In this document: one piece after another, positions 1 to 9,987 of the stretch
Numbering within the stretch: the stretch's first letter is position 1
Layout: every line of letters starts with the position of its first letter
From: Ziziphus jujuba
Lineage: Eukaryota > Streptophyta > Magnoliopsida > Rosales > Rhamnaceae
Reading direction: 5' to 3'
DNA length: 64,000 nt
NCBI RefSeq assembly: GCF_031755915.1
Contig: NC_083384.1
Location: 18,321,001-18,385,000 of the forward strand
Translations under genes and position numbers: made by a program
Notes under the pieces: generated by a model
Seen by the model: only the letters and a program-made list of their open reading frames with translations
What the model was told of the DNA's origin: nothing
Databases searched by the model: none

Positions 1-395
1 TTAGTACACGGTTTGGAGGAGTTTCTAGCAGTGGAAGGGCAAGTTCAAGTGGCTGGAAAAACAATTCCACTTATGAAAATAAGTTGAAGCCGAAATTAGG
101 AGAAGAAACTACCAACCGGCCAAGAAGGGAGGTCAAGACCGAATCTGTCCAAGCACTTAGAGGTGAGATAAAATCTGATCCTAAACCTCAAAAATCCAGA
201 GAAATAATTTGTTTTAAGTGCCAAGGAAGAGGACACATAGCCAGCCAATGCCCTAATAGAAGAATCATGGTATTAAAGGGTGATGGTGAGCTGGAATCCG
301 CAAGTGAAGAAAGTGGGGCTAAAACCGAGCAAGAGGAGGATTGCAATGAAGATGAAGCCAAAACTGTAAATACATCTAATGCCGAGTTGAGTTGG
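1..395 (+). pseudogene. GYP-A gag, C-terminal part with CCHC zinc knuckle
   Basis: This frame is open from the window edge and encodes the basic C-terminal end of a gypsy Gag, the nucleocapsid-like part that binds element RNA in virus-like particles. The zinc knuckle C-x2-C-x4-H-x4-C lies at 210-251 (CFKCQGRGHIASQC) and is intact. It is followed by NRRIMVLKGDGELES and an acidic stretch. The homologous region in GYP-C has lost a knuckle cysteine. A frameshift near 390 separates it from the protease frame, so Gag-Pro is no longer one reading frame. Confidence 0.85.
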
Positions 396-845
396 TTTCA
401 AGGAGAGTACTTGCTGTCTACAAAGATGAAGAGCAGATACAAAGAGAAAACATCTTCCACACTCGCTGCGAAATACAAGGTAAAATTTGTAGCATGATTA
501 TAGATAGTGGGAGTTGTACTAATGTGATAAGTAATCTTGTAGTTGATAAATTAGGCTTGAAAACAATTGAACATCCAGAACCTTATAGATTACAATGGCT
601 TAATGATAGTGGTGAGATGAAAGTAAACAAACAAGCCAAAGTAAAATTTAATATAGGTAGATATGAGGATGTAGTTTTATGTGTATTGTACCCATGATTG
701 CTGGACATATACTATTAGGTAGACCATGGCAATTTGATAAAGATGCTACTCATTTTGGTCGAGAAAATAGTATTGTTTTCAGGTTTAAAGGGAAGAAGGT
801 CAAGCTGGAACCATTATCTCCTAAAGAGGTTTACAAAGACTAATT
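392..845 (+). pseudogene. GYP-A aspartic protease (retropepsin-like)
   Basis: The retroviral-type aspartic protease would release Gag and Pol proteins from the polyprotein. The active-site motif IIDSGSCTNV is intact (Asp codon 503-505). Downstream it has the family's LQWLNDSGEMKVNKQA segment. Around 685 a small deletion shifts the frame, and the conserved HILLGRPWQFDKDATHF continues in another frame. The stretch ends with FKGKKVKLEPLSPKEV and a stop at 841-843. Of the four GYP proteases visible here, only this one keeps the DSG triad. Confidence 0.85.
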
Positions 846-849
846 ACAA

Positions 850-1970
850 ATGCAACAAAGGAGAGAAGCCGAGAAGCTCAAGGAAAAAGCAAGTATGGCA
901 CCAACGGCTTCACCGTCCTTTCAAGAAGGTAAGATTGAGGTTGCTGACCAAGGTAAGGTTTCTAAGGTTCATATTGAGTTGAAAGATCAAGGGAAAATCG
1001 AAAGAGAGGGAAAAGGAAGTGGCAAACCCGCGAGCTTGGAGAAGGAAGGGGAATCCGAAGGTTTGCGCCAATCCAAGGGAGAAAAAGAAAAAGAAAGAAA
1101 AGAAAGGTCAAGTAGCAACTTTTATTTGAGTTTAGGGGATATTAATAAGGTTATTGAGTGTCAGAAACCTTTGCTGGTCATGATTTATAAAGAAAATTAT
1201 TTTAATGATCAAACTAACTTTGAAGAACTTGAATTGCCAAGTTCAATGATTTCTCTTTTGAAGGAATTTGGAAATGTCTTCCCAAATGAAATTCCAAGTG
1301 GACTACCATCCAATCAAGAGGGAAAAGGTGAGCTTGCTATCCAAGGTAAGTCTTCTAATACTCAGGTTGTGTGGAAAGATTTTAATAAAACTAAGAGTGA
1401 AAAATTTGGTGCAAAAGCCGAGAGTGAGGAAGGTGAGATGGCATTGAGTGAGAAAGGAAAACGAAGACAAGAAAGGAAGAATATAAATTTTTATCTTAGC
1501 TTTGGTGATGTTAATAAAGTAATTATGAATAAGAAATCATTGCTGACCATGAATTTTAAAGATACTTATTTAAACATATCTTTATTGCATAGAAATTTAT
1601 CTGCATTGTTGAGAGCTTTACTTAGTGGCAATTTGAAAATTTGGGAAATATTGTCTGCGAACTTTAAAAAGTGTAATTTTTACCATAATGAGCATGTATT
1701 TCTAGATTTTGTTGTGATAGTGTTTGACCCAGGAGAATTGGTTTGGTTGCACTTACGAAAGGAAAGGTTTCCTAAACAAAGAAAATCAAAGCTCATGCCG
1801 CCTATGGATGGACTTTTTCAAGTTTTGGAGCCGAATAACAAGAACGCCTACAAGCTTGATTTACTGGGTGAGTCTAACATGAGTGCTGCATTTAATGTTG
1901 CTGATTTAACTCCTTTTGTTGCAGGTGGTGATCTTGATTTGAGGACAAATCCTTTTCAAGAGGAGGGGAA
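850..1970 (+). pseudogene. GYP-A linker and scrambled pol remnant
   Basis: A single open frame starts at MQQRREAEKLKEK and runs into the LTR, stopping only at 2547. It first encodes a Lys/Glu-rich protease-RT spacer, part of which is repeated (NFYLSLGDINKVI near 1120, NFYLSFGDVNKVI near 1490). Then come three pol pieces out of natural order. At 1591-1647 is an integrase core piece (LSALLRALLSGNLKIWE, matching [19 protein letters not shown] of GYP-E). At 1654-1721 is a reverse transcriptase piece (NFKKCNF..VFLDFVV, matching [18 protein letters not shown] of GYP-B). At 1722-1970 is the integrase tail ([12 protein letters not shown]). No catalytic RT, RNase H or integrase residues remain, so the element could not move alone. 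Confidence 0.85.
1959..1970 (+). other. GYP-A polypurine tract
   Basis: AGAGGAGGGGAA directly abuts the TGATG start of the LTR. This is the expected plus-strand DNA primer site. The same tract precedes the 3' LTRs of GYP-B, its nested fragment and GYP-C. Confidence 0.85.
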
Positions 1971-3101
1971 TGATGTGATTCCGCCCGAGGCCTCTCAACC
2001 GATAACCCGCTGGGGTGCTGACTCGACACGGATGAAGACTAGGCCAATCACAAGAGCTCAAATTAAGAGATTTAAGGGCAACCTGGGAGTATTTATACAG
2101 AGGGTAATCAATCTCAACAGAGCTTATCCATACTTGAAGATACAAAGCCTATTCGAAGCATCCAAGTGGTGGAAGCCGATACGGACTCGGGTGACGGTTT
2201 TGGTACATTTTTGGAGTCTGGGAAGCATGAAATGGTTCCAATGCTTTATGGGTTCAATACGTATGCCTAAGAGGTCATGGAATCATGTTAAAGCAGCCTC
2301 AAATGCAATCAAAAAGGGCTTGTACCACAGCATCAACAATTTGGCCGAATTTGCTCTATTGCTTGCTGGCTTTACTGTATTTTACTGTATTAGCCTTTTC
2401 TTATTTTTCCAAGCATGGGCAACGTGTGGGACCATATTCAGCTTATTTGGCATCCTAAAAGAATCTAGAAGCTCGTTTGAAGCTCAAAGAGGTCAAAGAT
2501 TGATCAAAGTCAACTTGATCAAAAGGCTAGCATTTTTAGTTTCCTAACTTGTTTTTACTTTTTGTTTTAGGAAACTACCATTACTTTTTGTCTTTATTTA
2601 TTTATTTTCTGGAAAAATAACTTTAGGAATGTTTTTATTTTATTCTTTCCATTGTAAATTAATTAATTCCTAATATAATATAAAGGAATTAATTAATCAA
2701 ACTTAGATTAGGAAAGGAAGTATAGTTTCGGCCAACTAGGTTTCTTTATGTGCGTGGTCGGTTTTTCCTACGGTTTTTAGGGTTTATTTTCTTTCTTTCA
2801 AAACCTATTTAAAGGCTTAGTTATCAATAAGAATACAAGTTTGATTTGATAAAGAAAATACTTGTGAGATTAATTATCTCTTTGTTCTTTGAGAACACCT
2901 AAAACACCATTAGAGAATTGGTTGTTTTAGCTTGACTTATCAATAGGTTTTCCATCCCCTATTGTGGCGCCTACATTATACCAAGGTTTCTAACCATAGG
3001 TTGGTTAGGGGTTGAGGTCCATTCCATTAGAACTTGAGCTTAATTAAGATCCGGGCTAATATAATACGGGTTTAGGAGCAGGTCGTCCTAGGTTCGTATC
3101 A
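1971..3101 (+). repeat. GYP-A 3' LTR
   Basis: This is an 1131-bp LTR starting TGATGTGATTCC and ending GGTTCGTATCA (TG...CA). It serves here as a family reference. Its first ~150 bp still encode the end of pol (PITRAQIKRFK). It holds an AT-rich inverted repeat (arms 2657-2671 and 2684-2697) and a TATA-like TATTTAAA at 2806-2813, with presumed transcription start about 30 bp beyond. The closing ~200 bp (CACCTATTGTGGCGTC-type block to the end) are the most conserved part among copies. Confidence 0.92.
2806..2813 (+). promoter_or_regulatory. TATA-like box of the GYP LTR
   Basis: TATTTAAA sits in CCTATTTAAAGGC. The same TATTTAA(A/G) block recurs at the equivalent place in the other GYP LTRs (for example near 9389, 20588 and 21927). 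Its position downstream of the inverted repeat fits a U3 core promoter. The function is inferred. Confidence 0.5.
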
Positions 3102-3559
3102 GGTTCATGTTGACGTAACTACTAACCAAACTTTACTATCTAGAAAGGGGAAAAAAAAAAAAACAAAGGCATCAAGAGGATACTTGATCTTACCAATAAG
3201 TAGGAATGGTAAAGACTTCAAAAGATGATAAATACTTCAAAAGACAAATATAATTGGCAAAAGTATTGCCATAAACATTTTAGAGGTATTAAGTACCCAA
3301 GGAGCTACTATAAATGCACTGGTCCAAATTGTCAGGTGGAATGATTCTATGATGGTTAAAAAAAAAAAAAAAAAAGAAAATCTATAAAGGTGCTTATAAT
3401 TATGCAAAAACTTAACCTAATCATCCAACTACATTGGATCCACAATTTCATACGATAAGATTTGTAAGATGGGTGAAAATATTAGACCTTGTGTAAAGTT
3501 GAAGGTAGGTTAGTTTGGACAAATATTCAATGTACAAATTATATTATCTACAATATTAA
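3102..3559. other. Low-copy-looking spacer holding the WRKY relic
   Basis: Between the GYP-A LTR and the TEK solo LTR I see only the WRKY relic, two poly(A) runs (3150-3163 and 3358-3375) and a small tandem duplication of ACTTCAAAAGA near 3215-3245. It may be a remnant of the gene-bearing DNA that the retroelements invaded. Confidence 0.5.
3234..3451 (+). pseudogene. WRKY transcription-factor domain relic
   Basis: One frame from about 3234 reads TSKDKYNWQKYCHK, then FRGIKYPRSYYKCTGPNCQVE and a stop. WRKY domains have the form DGYNWRKYGQK..KGSxxPRSYYKCTxPNCxVKK. The signature WRKYGQK has become WQKYCHK, while the zinc cysteines of YYKC and PNC remain. After a frame change and a 17-bp poly(A) run, FYDG and IYKGAYNYAKT match the family's DGxITEIIYKGxHNHPKP; both zinc histidines are now tyrosines. 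The pattern fits the N-terminal domain of a group I WRKY. It is a dead fragment with no exon context. Confidence 0.75.
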
Positions 3560-4080
3560 TGTATCACCCAACTCGAGAAAAATGCTATGAGTTTCAACTT
3601 TTGACCAAGGTTGACTAGGGTTGACCAAGTGAATTATGTAGTTGACTTTTACTGCAAGAGGAATTTTGCATTGACTGAAGTGTCGTGGTGAAGTACTCAT
3701 TGACATGAGTTCCCAGACTAGTAATATGTCAAAATCAAAGCCAAGATTAGAAAGTTATGGTAAAAAAAAGTTGCGGTCTAGATTGATTGGCTAGTTCTAA
3801 TTAGACTTTTTATTTGTATGGATTTTGATTTTGATTTTGGTTGATGTACTATGTGATAGTGCACGTTAATATGAGTCTGTAAACTAGCGGTACGCTTAAT
3901 TTGGATCTACAGTTAAAAAGTTATGGATCTATTAAATCATGTCTATTTTTTCCTAGGACAGACTTTATCGGGTAGCGTTATCAAAAGTGTTTAAAAGAAC
4001 TTTGAAAAATATAAAGGGGTGCTACATGGCACGCACTTTCTTTTTTCTTTCCCTTTTCCTTTCTCTTTCCATGGGTAGGG

Positions 4081-4118
4081 CTCTCTCTCTCTCTCACTCT
4101 CTCTCTCTCTCTCTCTCT
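4081..4118. repeat. (CT)n microsatellite in TEK LTR
   Basis: A CT dinucleotide run with one CA interruption. It lies at the position of the much longer tract at 28688-28829 and the shorter one at 45144-45165 in other TEK LTR copies. Confidence 0.9.
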
Positions 4119-4679
4119 TTCCTTAAGTTGGCCAAAATTGAAGAACCTCTAGCCACCCCACAGCGACATGTGCCTGCACCCAGTACATCCCAATCTCGGC
4201 AAGCTTCGTTGTCGAATTTAGTGGCCAGTCGATCGATGACATGTCCACATTTGTCATGGGAAGCCTATGGTAGCAACCCTTTTTCTCTGGTGAATTCGCC
4301 GTGTTCCAGTGTGCCTAGGATTCATCGTCCCTATCGATTGATAGCCCACCACACTAGCTTCATCAGGTTGTGCTCCGACCATTGAGGGAGCAGCTGACAT
4401 GCCGAAAAATGTCCATGGAAGTTAACAGTTGACACACCGTCCAACCACAAGATTCTAGCCATCTTGGGCCATGTTCTCAATGTCTCCCCCCTATTTCGAG
4501 CCTCCGAAAATGGACGGTGGTCTTTCTTTGCCTCAATTCAAGGTTGTTTGTGGTGTACAAAGAGGAGTTCCACAGTGATTTTCTCATCCGTTTAGCTTTC
4601 CATTGGTACTATATTTGTGAATTATGATGGCATTTGAACAATTGTCATTTTTTGATTAAATTTTGTACATAATGTGATA

Positions 4680-5200
4680 ATTGTGTATATATGTACATCT
4701 TAATGTATAGATATGTGTATGTATGTTTGCAAATGCATATTTTCGTATATATATATGTGTGTGTGTATTCCTTTGGCATGTGCATAGATGTATACATATA
4801 TTGAGTATATGAATATATATATATATATATATAAAGTCCGTTTACAGTGTGGACACTCTGTATGTGGAGCATGAGTATTGACTATGATTGTCAATACTCA
4901 TGGTTCGTATATGAACCATCCACACCGTAGAATTTTCCTATGTATATATATATGCTTGTTAAAAGAATTATATATATATATATGTGTGTGTGTATGAACA
5001 TATGCAATTATATATATATGAATATATATATATATATATATATATAAATATATTTGTGTATAGATACGTATATGAGCATGTATATACTTATTAAAAAGAT
5101 TGTGTTTATATGTATATGTATATGACTGTATATATGTATATAAATAAATGTATATAGATGAATATATATACTTGTGTGCATATAGGTGTATATATATGTA
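4680..5200. repeat. Compound TA/TG/TATG microsatellite zone
   Basis: About 500 bp dominated by TATATG, TGTG and (AT)n runs, including perfect (AT) runs near 4813-4832 and 5023-5044. It lies within the TEK solo LTR. A second (AT)n tract sits at 6101-6121. Confidence 0.85.
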
Positions 5201-6399
5201 ATTTGTGTTATTTAGAATTCTGAAAAATATTGTGTATATTTTAAAATTGAAGAAAACAATTATTTAATTTTATTGTGTAGAAGTTATGTGATCTAGTTTG
5301 TTGCATAAAATTTATTTTTATGGTTGTAAAGAAATTATTGTGTTAAATTTTTGTGAGATTATTGTTATATTCTATTGTTAAATTTACTATGCAAAATAAA
5401 ACATATTTACGTGCATTTATTTTTGCATGAATTTCATGTGATTTAATATGATTTTGCATAAATTAATTTGAATTATATAAGAAGAATAATATTTTTTAGT
5501 TTAAAAATATATTTGTGTATTTGAATATTTGTGAAATTGAATTTATTGTGGTAACAATTAATTTTATAAAATTGTTGGATTTATATGGTGGTTTAAAAGG
5601 AATTATGGAATTCTATGGGTTTAGCAAAAGTATTAGCGAAAGTGTAACAAACTTGGTGGTATCTTATCAAATTTTTGGTATTTATGATATTACAAATTTT
5701 TATAGTTTTTATATGCACTATACAATACTAGTATTCTGTATTGTATTTATGATTAGCGCATAAGTATATATGGCCATCTTGTGGGAGCTATGGACTTGAG
5801 GCTTGGCAAGGATTTTGCATAATGAGCATCCATGGTCCCAAGTTAACTGCAGTATTTTGCTTTGGTGTAAGAGGGTAGGCAAGTATTTTGCAATGATAGC
5901 ATTAGCTACTCTCCCCTCTGCTGAATGACCACTGGTTTAGCCTTATAATTTATTAGCAATTGGTGCCTTGGAATGCTAAGGAGACCCATTGTAGATTTTT
6001 CTCTTTAATCTCCACATCAAAGTAATACTTGGGATGCTAAATACTATTTGATACCACTGGTACATCGTATGATGCATCAAGTGTTTTTTTCATGTAAATG
6101 CATATATATATATATATATATTATGCTATGGCTGTATGTACCACACTGTACGGGGGCAACGACCCGATTCAGCTAGTGAATAGTTTAGTCTTGTAATCTG
6201 TTGCTTATGAGACCAGTGGGTCGAATGGCTATTAAAGGTAACAATTTGGATCTTATTGGTAGCAGTGTACTTTCGATAATTGATATTATGGGACCGTGCA
6301 TTAGCATGCTATATGGTATATTGAGCGTATCTCCACTATGAGTGTGTGAGTTATGTAGTATATTTATAAATTTTGAAATTTTATTCTATCTATGTATGA

Positions 6400-6845
6400 T
6401 TATGATTTTCTATTATTATCATTATTTGTTGTTATAACTATTATTATTACACCATTAATTCTTCTTGGTATTATTACTATTTTATGTTGTTATTATTATG
6501 ATTGTTGTTCTTATTATTATTTTTATTTGTTGTTGTTGTTATTATGATTATGATTATGATTATTACTTTATATTATTATTATTGTTATTATTATTATTAC
6601 TTGTGATTATTGTTATTGTTATATGTTATTATTCATGTTATTCTCATTATCAATTGCATACTTATCATATTTGTCTGTATGGGCAAGTACTGCAGCCTTC
6701 GAGTAAGTATTATAGCCTTTGGGCAAATATTATATTTTTCGGACAGGTACAATAGCCTTCGGACAAGTTGTATTGCTATTATTATTGTTGCTATTATTCT
6801 TATTATTATTATTATCATTGTTTTTATTATTATCCTTTACCGGTA
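6400..6845. repeat. TTA/ATT trinucleotide-rich zone
   Basis: Long imperfect runs of TTA/ATT/TTG triplets, interrupted at 6660-6770 by a degenerate ~22-bp tandem block (units like AGTATTATAGCCTTTGGGCAA and AGGTACAATAGCCTTCGGACAA). Hydrophobic frames across it are compositional, not genes. Confidence 0.8.
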
Positions 6846-7182
6846 TTGATAAGTTTGGTATATTCATGAGATGCTATAACAATAAGCAGGTAGTATAAGC
6901 GGACATGAGTCAAAAATGTTTTTATTATTTATTAAATTATTTCTAGTACCTGTATTCTTATGCTTGTATATTGAAGTGCTTCACCTTATAGAAAACCTTG
7001 TGTTAAGGTGGGAGGAATAAAGTGATATGATATAGGAGTATATTTTTTATGCAAGGAATTTTTTAAGCATGCCTAACCTTTAGGGGAGATGCTGTCAGAT
7101 TTTCTATAGGAAGGTCCGATATCATTTCCTTAGACAGGGCTTGTCTAGGATTATGATAAGGAATCTTGGATGGGTCTTGACT

Positions 7183-8229
7183 ATTAGATTTTCTACAAGA
7201 CATTTAACTCTCTTTAGTTTTGTAGAAAAACAATTGCAAATTCATTTATCATATTAATGTAACTTAACCATTTGACTTCTTAATTTTGACTATCACTAAT
7301 TTTTATACCAAGCATCACATTTCCTACACTAATAAATGAAACCAATATTCATCATTTAAAATATTCTTTAAAAAGTTATGCATATAGATATGGTTAAGTG
7401 AAAAAGATTTAGAGGCATTTCCTAAAAATTATTTGAGATATAAGAATACCACTAGAACAATTTATTAAAGAGGGAAAGAACAATTTATCTACCTTTATAG
7501 AGGGATCTATCAGGAGCAGATGAGTTGTACCTCATAATTTCTATCATGTAGGATTTGAATGATAAGCGAACAGCACAGATGAAAAGAAAGATCCTATACA
7601 AGTACCCTTTCCTCTGGAAAAATAGAAATCAAAATTTTTATTCTGATATTGGGTAACCTAGAAAGCGATAGTAAAAGAATATAGCTCTTCATTTAATTAA
7701 AAAAAATCTTAATTTTTCATCATTTGATTTCATCAATACTATATAATTAGCACAAACCTATATCAAATTAACTTACAAATCTACAGATACAAAAAGAAAA
7801 GATAAAAGGAAAAGCCATTACATTTTCTACAATTCCCAAATGTAGAAACAGCCTTGTCGTAAGTAACTTATCAATGTCTCCCTTCTACAATTTGAACACA
7901 CTAGTCAATCCCTAAATTGATTTTTAAACAAGTTTGATTGGGTAAGAGATAAAACAAATAACAATGGCAATGAACAAATATTAGAGGGAGAAAAAACAAA
8001 AGATGGTAGATAGAGATCGAACAAGTAAACAAGAGTAAATCTATGAAGTTTCAAGAAAAAGATGGGAGAGAGAGATCGATCAAGAAAACAAGGTCTGTTA
8101 AGTTCAATCTCTATTAACCTTGTAAGAAAAGTAGATCCAAACTCGTTTTACTTTTTTGTTAAAAAAAAATGTTTTATTATTTTATTATTTTTATGTTTAA
8201 ATATTAAATTGCCAAAGAGATATGCCATG
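7183..8229. other. AT-rich spacer, nothing recognised
   Basis: I see no coding similarity on either strand. A short imperfect duplication lies at about 7985-8085 (repeated GATGG..GAGAGATCGA..AAG units with AAACAAG). The sequence leads into the copia LTR at ~8230 and may be host DNA on the 5' side of COP-1. Confidence 0.5.
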
Positions 8230-8491
8230 TATATATGAGATCTACTGCCATGTAGATTGACGACAGTCACCACTAGTAACAAATATCATTTTTGTTTTTG
8301 AAATCAACATTAACAAAATACTATCTTAGTTAGAACTCCATTAACAAAATACTACCTTAGTTAGAAATCAACATTAACGAAATGCTACCTTAATTATACA
8401 TTAAATTAAGGATTCTTATATCTATATATTTATCCTTTGTGAACAATATTATTACACACTCTTTAATAACAAAGGTTTATCAAATTCTTCA
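8230..8491 (+). repeat. COP-1 5' LTR (start not defined)
   Basis: The 3' half aligns with 33080-33285: AATACTACCTTAGTTAGAA, ACAATATTATTACACA and TTTATCAAATTCTT recur in the same order. Here a ~33-bp unit (TCAACATTAAC..AATACTA) is repeated up to three times (8300-8385). The LTR end is placed at TTCA, 8491. A clear TGGTATCAGAGC primer site is not visible after it; TACCACTAGAG stands in its place. The exact start is uncertain. Confidence 0.6.
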
Positions 8492-8579
8492 TACCACTAG
8501 AGAAAACTTTCGCTAAAATTTCTTTTGTCATGGATTCTTAAACTGAGACCACATCTTAGACCAAACTAAAGACAACTAT
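8492..8579 (+). pseudogene. COP-1 leader and gag start
   Basis: After the LTR there is a short leader and an ATG at 8530 that begins M-D-S, followed by a stop. GYP-B inserted 50 bp further on, duplicating ACTAT. The N-terminal Gag sequence continues after GYP-B at 20883. The assignment rests on position rather than on a strong match. Confidence 0.45.
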
Positions 8580-9653
8580 TGAAGAGAATCTGCCCGAACC
8601 CGTACAACCGACAACCTGTTGAGGTGTTGACTAGATACGAATGAAGACCAGACTAATTTCTAGAGCTCAAGCCAAGAGATTTAAGGACAACCTGACTGCC
8701 TTTATATAGGGAGTAATTACTTCTCAAAAGGGCTTGTCAATACCCGAAGATACAAGATCTGTTTTAAGCATCCAAGTGGCGGAGGTAGATACGGAACCCG
8801 ACAATTGTTTTCGTGCAAATATGGACTCTAGGTAGTAAGAAATGGTCCCAACACTTTATGGACTCAATGAATATCAATAAGAGGTTAAGGAATCAAGCCA
8901 AGGCAGAATAAAAAGCAATAAAAAAGGGCTTGTGTGGCCGATTTTGCTGGATTTTGTTGCTGACTATACTATATTTTGCTGAGTTGGCATTTTCTCTTTA
9001 TTCCAACCAAGAGCAACGTGTGGGACTCAATGATGAAATAGGCATATGGAAGCTGATTTGGAGCTTAAACTGATCAAAGATTGGTCAAAGATAGCTTAGT
9101 TAGAAAGATAGTCCATTTGTTTCCTAATTTGATTATGACTTTTTGTTTTAGGAAATTAGCCTTTTAGTTGGTTTCTATTTATTTATTTACTGGACAAATC
9201 AACTTAGGAAAGTTCTTATTTTATTATTTTCATTGTAAATTAATTAATTCCTAATTCAAAATAAAGGAATTAATTAATCAAAATTAGATTAGGAAAGAAG
9301 AGAGAAAATTTGGCCACATTAGGAATCTAACATACTTGGCCGATTTTATCCTAGGTTTTTAGGGTTTTATTGTTTTTTGACTATAGCCTATTTAAGGGCT
9401 TATTTTTAAGGAAGATCAAACCTTTAATATTATTTGAAAATTTATTTGTGAGATAGAATTCTCTCTGTTCTTTTTGAACACCTAAAATACTATTAATAGG
9501 ACATCCATCACCTATTGTGGTGTCTTCATTATGCCAAGGTTTCTAATCACAGGTTGGTTAGGGATTAAGGTTTTTTCATAAAAACTTGAACTTAATTGAG
9601 ATCCATGCTAATATAGTACTGGTTTAAGTGCGAATCGACCTAGGTTCATATCA
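8580..9653 (+). repeat. GYP-B 5' LTR
   Basis: It starts TGAAGAGAATCTG and ends GGTTCATATCA, 1074 bp. The primer-binding site follows at once. The AT-rich inverted repeat (around 9236-9279) and the TATTTAAG box near 9389 are kept. The start encodes the pol-tail motif (SRAQAKRFK). Confidence 0.9.
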
Positions 9654-9655
9654 TT

Positions 9656-9669
9656 TGGTATCAGAGCCA
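9656..9669 (+). other. GYP-B primer-binding site
   Basis: TGGTATCAGAGCCA lies two bases after the LTR end. It is complementary to the 3' end of plant initiator methionine tRNA, the usual primer for these elements. Confidence 0.9.
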
Positions 9670-9987
9670 AGATTTTGTTCAAGTTTGATCTATCTTATTT
9701 GTTTTATTTTACTTTGTGTTAATCTGCAATTTTAGCATTAGATTAAGGTTTCTTCTATCATCGTACACATTGTGCATATTTTTTTAAAAAAAAAATTCAT
9801 TCATAGCCAAAATTAGGTTCTTTATTTTACTGTCTTTTTTGTTTCCTAGTTTGTTGGTTGTCTTTCATCTTTGTTGTTAGTAGTTTAGTTTATTGTTGAT
9901 TTTTCGTTGCTATTTTGATCTTAAATATTTGCGTTCATATATTAAAAAAAAAAAGAAAGAAGAGGAATTGTGGCAGCATATATCAAT

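Larger units (their letters stand above)
1..3101 (+). mobile_element. GYP-A: Ty3/gypsy LTR retrotransposon, 5' end outside window, pol internally scrambled
   Basis: The window opens inside gag. In order there follow a CCHC zinc knuckle, an aspartic protease, a lysine/glutamate-rich linker, a short remnant of pol, a polypurine tract and a 3' LTR ending at 3101. Reverse transcriptase, RNase H and most of integrase are absent. The left LTR lies outside the window, so the target duplication cannot be checked; the five bases after the LTR are GGTTC. The same reduced layout is seen in GYP-C and GYP-D. Confidence 0.9.
3560..7182 (+). repeat. TEK-family solo LTR (~3.6 kb)
   Basis: It starts TGTATCACCC and ends GGGTCTTGACT, and is flanked by ATTAA (3555-3559) and ATTAG (7183-7187), a target duplication with one change. 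It aligns with three other TEK LTR pieces here: 28155-29600 (same strand), 44661-45600 and 61541-64000 (opposite strand). Shared blocks include GTTGACTTTT / ACTAGTAAT near 3640-3730, a CT tract, GGCCATCTTGTGGGAG near 5770 and GGGGAGATGCTGTC near 7082. There is no internal coding region, as expected after LTR-LTR recombination. Open frames inside it are microsatellite artefacts. Confidence 0.82.

Noticed and set aside
850..2547. 565-residue open frame as a single host protein
   Set aside because: It is retroelement spacer and pol remnant for 373 codons and then simply reads through the LTR; everything after 1971 is LTR sequence that is non-coding in the other copies apart from the short PITRA tail.
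4645..4894. Tyr/Ile/Thr-rich minus-strand frames
   Set aside because: They come from TA/TG microsatellite DNA inside the TEK solo LTR.
6465..6849. Hydrophobic Ile/Leu/Val frames resembling membrane proteins
   Set aside because: They arise from (TTA)n and (ATT)n triplet runs; no start context or family similarity.
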